From NCBI GenBank assembly GCA_964654825.1, contig CAZZKG010000058.1:1-20635 (forward strand): DNA of 20,635 bases, given 5' to 3'. This DNA comes from CAZZKG01 sp964654825. Lineage in GTDB: Bacteria; Gemmatimonadota; CAZMKB01. Within the stretch, counting starts at the first letter, position 1. Each line of letters opens with the position of its first letter. Below, in pieces: positions 15,542 through 20,635 of this stretch. Below the pieces are notes generated by a model that was given only the letters and a program-made list of their open reading frames with translations, ran no database searches and had not been told where the DNA came from. A program made the translations under genes and the position numbers.

Positions 15542-16327
15542 ATGAATACACACAAATCTCTCCTTTCCATCAGTCTCCTCTTTCTTCTGGTTCTCCGGGG
15601 ACCGGTTCAAGCACAGGTTAATACCGAGAATTTGCGAAGGACTGATCTTACAAGAGGTTTCTCCGGCATGGTTTCATTGAATTTCGGTCTTGTGGAGGGA
15701 AATTCAGAATTTCTCAACCTGGAAACGGGATTACGTACGGATTATCTGTCACAGAACTACTACATGTTCGGAGTAATTCGGTATCAGAGGAAACTTCAGA
15801 ACAACACGGTTTTCATCCACAAGGGGTTCATCCATCTACGGGGGATCAGAAAGTTGACCCGCAGATTTTATGGAGAGGTGTTTACTCAGAAAGAATTCAA
15901 CGACTTTATTCTCCTCAATAGCCGCAACCTACTCGGAGTGGGGCTTCGGATCAACCTGTCTACCCGGACAACTGACGAGCCGGCCCGACAGGCAGTCTCC
16001 CTTTACGCCGGGACCGGAGCGATGTGGGAGAATGAAGAAATCGATACCAGTCCTCCATCCGACGAGAGTATCATCCGCACCACAAACTATATCTCCCTCA
16101 ACTGGCGAGTCGACGAACGGATGTATCTGGGTGTGGTCACTTATTACCAGCTCGATCTCGGGGATACCGGGGATTACAGAGTCCTCCTCGAGAGCGGTTT
16201 CGGCTTCGATGTAACCAGGTTCATCACGTTTCAGATGACCTTCAATCTTCGTTATGATCACGAACCCCCCTCACGGGTGAAGACATACGACCTGGAGCTT
16301 TCGAATGGTCTGAGGTTTACTTTTTGA
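15542..16327 (+). CDS. DUF481 (YdiY-like) outer-membrane beta-barrel protein
   Basis: This 261-residue protein has a signal peptide (MNTHKSLLSISLLFLLVLRG, cleavage likely after VQA near residue 24) and alternating beta-strands throughout (GFSGMVSLNFGLVEGNSEFL, YYMFGVIRYQR, YISLNWRVDERMYLGVV). It ends in GLRFTF, with the terminal Phe expected of barrels inserted by the Bam machinery. The pattern matches DUF481, the family of the salt-induced outer-membrane protein YdiY; function in the family is otherwise unclear. The start is ATG 15542; the ribosome site is weak. Its stop codon lies one base from the stop of the convergent mechanosensitive channel gene, so there is no room for a separate terminator between them. 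Confidence 0.82.
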   Translation: MNTHKSLLSISLLFLLVLRGPVQAQVNTENLRRTDLTRGFSGMVSLNFGLVEGNSEFLNLETGLRTDYLSQNYYMFGVIRYQRKLQNNTVFIHKGFIHLRGIRKLTRRFYGEVFTQKEFNDFILLNSRNLLGVGLRINLSTRTTDEPARQAVSLYAGTGAMWENEEIDTSPPSDESIIRTTNYISLNWRVDERMYLGVVTYYQLDLGDTGDYRVLLESGFGFDVTRFITFQMTFNLRYDHEPPSRVKTYDLELSNGLRFTF

Positions 16328-16328
16328 T

Positions 16329-17621
16329 TCAGGGAAATTCTATCCTTTCGAAGCGCAGGACAGTGTCGCCGATTTTTATCTCATCACCTGATCGCAGTTT
16401 TTTCTTCTTGATCGGGGATTCATTCACAAGAGTGCCGTGCTTGCTCTCGAGATCCTCCACGAAGTAATCCCCATCTTTGTACAGAATCTTCGCGTGGTCC
16501 TTCGAAGCCGCCGGATCGCGAAGGTCGATCTCGTTCTCCGCCCCACGGCCGATCTTGACACCTTTCTCTTCGAGAGGAAACCTCTCTCCCTTCATGTGGC
16601 CCGAGAGGGCGTGCAGGCGGTGACGATAGGATTCCTTCCATTCTTCGGGCGAGGGTTTACCCCGGTACAGCTGGATGGTACGGATCGGAAACGGAATATC
16701 AACCCCGAATCTCTTCAGCGAGTAATAGATTTCCTTTCGCAGGTCGCTCATAATCAGGTAGAAGTTGTCGAAGTCATCGATGGACACGATGAGACCGTAG
16801 TTGATGGAAGAATCGTCGAAGTCCCGGAGGATGACCCTGGGGTGCGGTCTCTGCAGGACACCTGAGACTCGGGACGCGGCTTCGAGCAATGCTTCCTCTG
16901 CGATGGAGGGGATGGTGGAGTAGGGAAGTCCGACATCGATGATAGGTCTGTGAAGGCGTGAGGGATATTTGTAGTTCCGGAGTTCGCGTTCGGCGACAAG
17001 CCGGTTCGGAAAGATGATGTAGTCGTTCTGTCGCGTTAGGATCTTGGTGGTTCTCCAGGTGATTTCGACGACTTTTCCCTCCTGTCCTTCGATCAGCACC
17101 CAGTCATCCTTCCTGAGTGGTTTTTCCATGCTCAGAGTGATCCCGGCGATTAGATTGGAAAGGACGTCCTGGAGTGCGAGGCCGACGACAAGAGAGAACA
17201 CTCCGGATGCAAGAACCAGAGGTGAGAGCGAGAATCCGGGGACGGCGATCTTCAGTGCAATAATGAGTATCGTGATGTATGTTGCGGTGAGGATAACGTT
17301 TCTGAGAAGCGGCGGTAGATGAATGTCCCGCTGTCGGCTGAAGAAGACGGTAAAAGCGAAGTTGACAACGATGTGAACGATCCCGCCCAGGGCCGCAGCG
17401 AAAACGAGGGCGGTTGCGTAACCCTCCCACGAAGCGAGTCCGGAAAGTCTGATAAAAAGCCAGAACGCACCCGAGAAGGTGACGAACTGGAATGGTCTCT
17501 TGAGCCACACTGCAAACCACGGGCGTTTCCCCAGGACGGATGCTAGAAAAAGAGCGAAGGCGAGAAAAACTCCGGCGATACCCACCGCCTTCAGCATTAC
17601 CATGAGATTGACTGATTCCAT
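16329..17621 (-). CDS. MscS-family mechanosensitive channel with C-terminal FHA domain
   Basis: This 430-residue inner-membrane channel has about five hydrophobic helices (8-29, 45-62, 66-92, 107-126, 133-163). The last is the pore helix plus following segment (FSLVVGLALQDVLSNLIAGI). The cytoplasmic MscS beta and alpha/beta domains run to about 320, with RQNDYIIFPNRLV and GVDIPFPIRTIQLY. Residues 350-428 are a forkhead-associated domain: KIGRGAENEIDL, SKDHA, DLESKHGTLVN and LRSGDEIKIG. The phosphothreonine-binding residues R359, S373, H376 and N400 are kept. FHA domains bind phosphothreonine peptides, and the gene just upstream encodes a Ser/Thr kinase. AAAAGGAGAA lies before the ATG, and the kinase stop is 49 bp upstream, so the pair is likely co-transcribed. 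Channel control by phosphorylation is inferred. Confidence 0.92.
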   Translation of the reverse strand: MESVNLMVMLKAVGIAGVFLAFALFLASVLGKRPWFAVWLKRPFQFVTFSGAFWLFIRLSGLASWEGYATALVFAAALGGIVHIVVNFAFTVFFSRQRDIHLPPLLRNVILTATYITILIIALKIAVPGFSLSPLVLASGVFSLVVGLALQDVLSNLIAGITLSMEKPLRKDDWVLIEGQEGKVVEITWRTTKILTRQNDYIIFPNRLVAERELRNYKYPSRLHRPIIDVGLPYSTIPSIAEEALLEAASRVSGVLQRPHPRVILRDFDDSSINYGLIVSIDDFDNFYLIMSDLRKEIYYSLKRFGVDIPFPIRTIQLYRGKPSPEEWKESYRHRLHALSGHMKGERFPLEEKGVKIGRGAENEIDLRDPAASKDHAKILYKDGDYFVEDLESKHGTLVNESPIKKKKLRSGDEIKIGDTVLRFERIEFP

Positions 17622-17670
17622 GAAATTCTCCTTTTCGTTTCCCGGGCATGGGGCATGGAAGACACAGTGT

Positions 17671-19464
17671 TCAAAGTTTTTTCAGTCTGCTTCTCGCTTT
17701 CTCCGCTTTGTCCGATTCCGGCATGGCCTGCAGAAATGCCTGATAAAGCCTGCGAGCGCGGGTTTTGTCTTTCAGTTTGGACCGGGAGATCTCCGCCGCT
17801 TCATAGAGAGGCAGGTAAACGGATTTAGGAAACGCGCGTCCCATCTCCTCGAGTACGGATACCGCCCTGGCGTAATTCGACTTATCACCCATGTCCCGGT
17901 AGGCTTCGACCATCCTCCAGTACACTTCCTCCCGTGCCTTACTCTCCGGGAAACGGTCGACGAACACTCGTCCCGTCTGCGCGATCTTCTGTCGGTGGCT
18001 GTCCCGCTGTGAACGTTTGACCTTAATGTTCTCATCGAGGATTCTCACCTCGCGCAGCATCGCTTCCTCTCCATCGGGATAGTTGGGATACAGGGTTCGC
18101 AGGCGGTAGAGGTAGTTGAGTGCCTTGTCGTAATCCTTGTCCTGGGACTTATACTTCCCCGCTTTGAAGAGAGCTTCTGCCTCCCTGTCTTCACCGACTA
18201 TCTCACGGGACTTCCCGAACTCGTCCACGAAATAACCATACGCTATCCCGGCATAGTGATAGCTGCCCCGCTGTTCATGGATTTTCGCTATTCGCCATTG
18301 TGCCTCCGCAGCCCGCCGTGTGTCATCCGCATGGCCCGCCGTCGTCCGGATTTCTCTCAGGATGGTCAACGCTTCGTCGTACCGGTTTTCCTCCAGGAGG
18401 TCTTCTGCAGAGCCGAAACTGTCACTGACCGGTTGTTTTTTTGCTACTCGTACACGCGGTGTCACCGCAGTATTTTTACGGAGGAGACCCGGGATATAGA
18501 GGATCAGGACAATGATCACCACGGCGCTTACCATTAGAAGTCCCAAAAGCTGCAGCCGCTTGCGCCAGGCCGCGCTCTTCACCCGGTGAGACAGGGCCGT
18601 CTTCGCCCGCTGACGGATGTGGGATACGGAATCGGTCATCCTGGCCAACGCCTCACGATAGACTAGTCCTTTTTGTGTCAACCGGTTAAGGTCGGCTATT
18701 ACTTCGGTAAAAGAGGGGTAGCGGTCCTCCTGGTCTTCCTGCAGGCAGTGGAGGACTATCTGATTGAGCAGGGGAGGGGTGTCGTCCCTGAGTTCCTGCG
18801 GTTCCCTGAACCGGCCTACCGGTACACGTCCAGTGAGCATCTCGTAAAGCAGAACTCCGAAGGAGAATATGTCGGAACGCTGGTTGATACTCCGGGTGTC
18901 GCGCTTCTGTTCCGGAGACATGTAGTCGATGGTGCCGATGGCTACCTGCTCACGGGTGAGCATCCGGTCGGAGAGTTGCTCTTCCGCCAGCTTCGCGATA
19001 CCAAAATCGGTGATCTTGACAGTACCGCTGTCACTCGAGATGAGAATGTTGGAAGGCTTGATGTCCCGGTGTATGACACCCTTTCCATGTGCGTACTCCA
19101 TCCCTCGTGCGATCTGCAGAGCGATGTTTACGATCTGATAGGTGGGAATTTTCTTTTGACGAATCAGGTCTTCCAGGCTGCAGCCCTCAACATGTTCCAT
19201 CACGATGAAATACGAACCTGCATCGGTGCCGCGGTCGAATATCTGGATGATGTTGGGGTGGCTGAGGCTTGCGATGATCGATGATTCACGCTCGAAGCGG
19301 TCGACGAGCTCGTCATCCTCGGCCAGGTGCAGGGGAAGCACCTTGATGGCGACCGATCGGTTGAGTGAAGGCTGGATGCCTTTGTAGACGGTCGACATGC
19401 CCCCGGAACCCAGGGTGCCATCGATTTTGTACTGTCCTATCTGTTCGGGGAGATTCTCATTCAT
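17671..19464 (-). CDS. Transmembrane Ser/Thr protein kinase (PknB-type) with TPR-like C-terminal region
   Basis: This 597-residue Hanks-type kinase has all the catalytic motifs: glycine loop GSGGMSTVYKG (19-29), VAIK with K41, E60 in the C-helix, HRDIKPSN (132-139) with D134, DFG (153-155), and SPE (183-185) after an activation loop with candidate sites at T170 and T178. A basic juxtamembrane segment is followed by one membrane helix (306-326). The C-terminal 270 residues, probably outside the membrane, are helical and resemble tetratricopeptide repeats (AEAQWRIAKIHEQRGSYHYA, ALNYLYRLRTLYPNYPDGEE). PASTA repeats are absent, so the sensor differs from that of PknB itself. It is the first gene of a two-gene operon with the FHA-MscS channel, and the FHA domain is a plausible reader of its phosphothreonines. 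The ATG at 19464 has only a weak GGAAG site. Confidence 0.95.
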   Translation of the reverse strand: MNENLPEQIGQYKIDGTLGSGGMSTVYKGIQPSLNRSVAIKVLPLHLAEDDELVDRFERESSIIASLSHPNIIQIFDRGTDAGSYFIVMEHVEGCSLEDLIRQKKIPTYQIVNIALQIARGMEYAHGKGVIHRDIKPSNILISSDSGTVKITDFGIAKLAEEQLSDRMLTREQVAIGTIDYMSPEQKRDTRSINQRSDIFSFGVLLYEMLTGRVPVGRFREPQELRDDTPPLLNQIVLHCLQEDQEDRYPSFTEVIADLNRLTQKGLVYREALARMTDSVSHIRQRAKTALSHRVKSAAWRKRLQLLGLLMVSAVVIIVLILYIPGLLRKNTAVTPRVRVAKKQPVSDSFGSAEDLLEENRYDEALTILREIRTTAGHADDTRRAAEAQWRIAKIHEQRGSYHYAGIAYGYFVDEFGKSREIVGEDREAEALFKAGKYKSQDKDYDKALNYLYRLRTLYPNYPDGEEAMLREVRILDENIKVKRSQRDSHRQKIAQTGRVFVDRFPESKAREEVYWRMVEAYRDMGDKSNYARAVSVLEEMGRAFPKSVYLPLYEAAEISRSKLKDKTRARRLYQAFLQAMPESDKAEKARSRLKKL

Positions 19465-19575
19465 GAGGTGAATACTTCCACAGACCCTCTCGAAGTTTAC
19501 TCATCATGTCCGGGATATTTCCGGTTACCGGTTTTGCCACCGCTTTTAGAAAGCTTATGCAAGCCAATCATTTGA

Positions 19576-19605
19576 ATAATAAGTTTCCACATAACCTGTT
19601 GTCAA
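19576..19605 (-). promoter_or_regulatory. Sigma-70 promoter for the kinase/FHA-MscS operon
   Basis: On the minus strand TTGACA (complement of 19600-19605), an 18 bp spacer and TATTAT (complement of 19576-19581) form a strong promoter. Transcription would begin near 19569, giving a leader of about 105 nt, long enough for further regulation. Confidence 0.7.
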
Positions 19606-19745
19606 CAGAGTTTCAGAGGGTTTTACAAGATGATAAAAGAATAATTTACAGTTCTCTGCTTTTCCGTCTTGTCCGCCGGTATCGGGTACTGAAGGTCTGA
19701 CAGTGTCGTGAAATTACAGAAGGGAAGATCCGGAGGCGATGGGAT

Positions 19746-19774
19746 TTGACAGCGAACCGCAGGATGTATATACA
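19746..19774 (+). promoter_or_regulatory. Plausible sigma-70 promoter ahead of the MscS remnant
   Basis: TTGACA (19746-19751), a 17 bp spacer and TATACA (19769-19774) face the MscS C-terminal fragment, whose recognisable sequence starts 41 bp downstream. Confidence 0.55.
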
Positions 19775-19815
19775 TAAGACATCGTGCTCACTTCCGCAGA
19801 ACATATCGGGGTTGA

Positions 19816-20049
19816 GCCGAAAAGGATACGAGAGTTCTGTCAGAACCGACTCCCCAGATTGCTGTGGCAGAGCTCGCTGGCTCGAGTGTCAAACTGGTAG
19901 CCTGTCCGTGGGTGAACAAAGATCACTACTGGGATGTGAGGTTCGATATCACCAGGAAGGTCAAAGAGGCATTCGACAAAAAAAGGATCGAGATACCGTT
20001 CCCGCAGCGGGTTGTTTATCTGACCTCAGAGGAGAGAGCACAGAATTAG
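19816..20049 (+). pseudogene. C-terminal remnant of a second MscS channel
   Basis: After a stop codon at 19813-19815, 77 codons read as the end of an MscS cytoplasmic domain: DTRVLSEPTPQIAV, AELAGSSVKLVACPWV, YWDVRFDITRKVKEAFD and IEIPFPQRVVYL, ending in SEERAQN. These match in order the family's dPrVLkdP, elgdSSVnL, WdvrfdltervKeAFd and IeIPFPQRdVhl segments. The membrane helices and pore are missing, and the frame is closed upstream, so a working channel cannot be made. It is not the same sequence as the FHA-MscS channel nearby, which has GVDIPFPIRTIQLY at the equivalent place, so it is not a recent copy of it. A GTG at 19864 could start a 61-residue product, but no ribosome site is seen. 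Confidence 0.8.
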
Positions 20050-20107
20050 TCGAGGAGAAAGTGACCATTCCCAATCCGGTTATTGTGCGTATGGGAAAGC
20101 TTATATG

Positions 20108-20635
20108 TCAGTCTTCCTCGATAATTTCGAACTCGAAATTGTCGATGTCGATCAGAGTCCGGGGTGGCAGACCGATGACGCCAAAGTAAGTGTAGACTCC
20201 CAGGGGGGCTATCAACGGTACCGTATGATTCAGATCGACCTGAATCATCTGGTACGGGGTGAGTGTGATCGGCATCGGGCCCAAGAGAGGGTTGTCGGGG
20301 AATGGGACACCGCCGGGTAGAAATACCGATGTGAGACCTTCTACTTCCTGGGTGTCGGCTGTCGTGTTCACTACACTGGCCGAGAACGCAAGCAGCTCAC
20401 CGCGGGGGATCACCGTATCATATGGTTCGATATCTATCACGACCACTGGCGGCGGGATCTGCTCATACACGTAAACCCGATCGTCCCCCATCGAAGAGAA
20501 CACGATGTCCGGGTTGTCATCATCATCGGCATGGCCCAGGTAGGAACTCCTGATCGATCCGCTACTGGTGATAGGGTCGGTGAGGAGGACCTGGTACATT
20601 TCTCCATCGAACCCGAACAGGTTGAGTTCTCCACC
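20108..20635 (-). CDS. Partial FG-GAP-type secreted protein with shared C-terminal module
   Basis: This is the last 175 residues of a protein whose start lies beyond the window; the frame is open to the right edge. The first part reads as an FG-GAP/VCBS-type blade (GELNLFGFDGEMYQVL, then YLGHADDDDNPDIVFSSMGD with its Asp-rich calcium-type loop, and DRVYVYEQ), as in exported multi-blade propeller proteins. From about residue 62 a beta-rich module follows (VVIDIEPYDTVIPRGELLAF to the end). Its ending YTYFGVIGLPPRTLIDIDNF parallels YEYWGWIGIPPGTLYDMDLF of the beta-helix protein. Export is inferred from the repeat type. The ATG at 20599 is internal and is not taken as the start. Confidence 0.8.
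   Translation of the reverse strand, partial: GGELNLFGFDGEMYQVLLTDPITSSGSIRSSYLGHADDDDNPDIVFSSMGDDRVYVYEQIPPPVVVIDIEPYDTVIPRGELLAFSASVVNTTADTQEVEGLTSVFLPGGVPFPDNPLLGPMPITLTPYQMIQVDLNHTVPLIAPLGVYTYFGVIGLPPRTLIDIDNFEFEIIEED

Larger units (their letters stand above)
19465..19815. other. AT-rich intergenic stretch with two opposed promoters
   Basis: No gene is supported here. It holds the kinase-operon promoter on the minus strand and a plausible plus-strand promoter, and is visibly richer in A and T than the genes around it. Short open frames in this stretch have no ribosome site or recognisable protein pattern. Confidence 0.6.

Noticed and set aside
20050..20107. Inverted repeat TTCCCA/TGGGAA downstream of the partial secreted gene as a terminator
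   Set aside because: Six-base stem with a loop of about 18 nt and no T-run.
19746..20189. Open plus-strand frame of 147 codons
   Set aside because: It starts at TTG without a ribosome site, overlaps the MscS remnant in another frame, and runs antisense into the partial secreted-protein gene; its translation has no recognisable pattern.
1..20635. CRISPR arrays, tRNA or rRNA genes, insertion sequences, prophage or defence genes
   Set aside because: No regularly spaced repeats, RNA gene signatures, transposase or integrase motifs, or terminal inverted repeats were seen on reading through the window.

Overview
The window looks like chromosome from a Gram-negative bacterium of moderate GC content. 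The evidence is a DUF481-type outer-membrane beta-barrel ending in Phe, SPOR domains, signal-peptide-bearing beta-helix and FG-GAP-type secreted proteins, and standard sigma-70 promoters. The secreted-protein style (beta-helix or FG-GAP body plus a lineage-type C-terminal module) recalls candidate phyla around the FCB group such as Krumholzibacteriota, Eisenbacteria or Latescibacterota. That placement is inference; no rRNA or other marker is present. I see no phage, transposon, CRISPR array, tRNA or rRNA.

Left, plus strand (1-10718). The 3' end of a glycosidase-like gene carries an apparent frameshift at a run of seven C. A translationally coupled ECF sigma / anti-sigma / YbjQ operon follows (1051-2365). 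A near-consensus promoter (2448-2476) then starts a long run: a divergent GT9-like protein, a membrane protein joining a degenerate MinD/BY-kinase-like domain to two SPOR repeats, SMC, and queD-queE-queC for preQ0 synthesis. Spacing is 14 bp, 75 bp, a 20 bp overlap, 4 bp and a 1 bp overlap.

Middle, minus strand (10706-15273). A small unknown gene lies downstream of a flippase-like membrane protein driven by a perfect TTGACA-17-TATAAT promoter. Next come a secreted beta-helix protein with its own promoter, an amidinotransferase-superfamily (arginine deiminase/DDAH-like) enzyme, and a YrbG-like Na+/Ca2+ antiporter.

Right (15456-20635). A DUF481 outer-membrane protein on the plus strand meets, one base from its stop codon, a minus-strand operon encoding a transmembrane Ser/Thr protein kinase and an MscS channel with a C-terminal FHA (phosphothreonine-binding) domain. 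This kinase/FHA-channel pair is the most interesting unit in the window: it suggests a mechanosensitive channel controlled by phosphorylation, among other ion and osmotic-stress genes. Upstream lies the isolated C-terminal end of a second MscS, behind a plausible promoter. The window ends in a partial FG-GAP-type secreted protein (minus strand) whose C-terminal module matches that of the beta-helix protein about 7 kb away.
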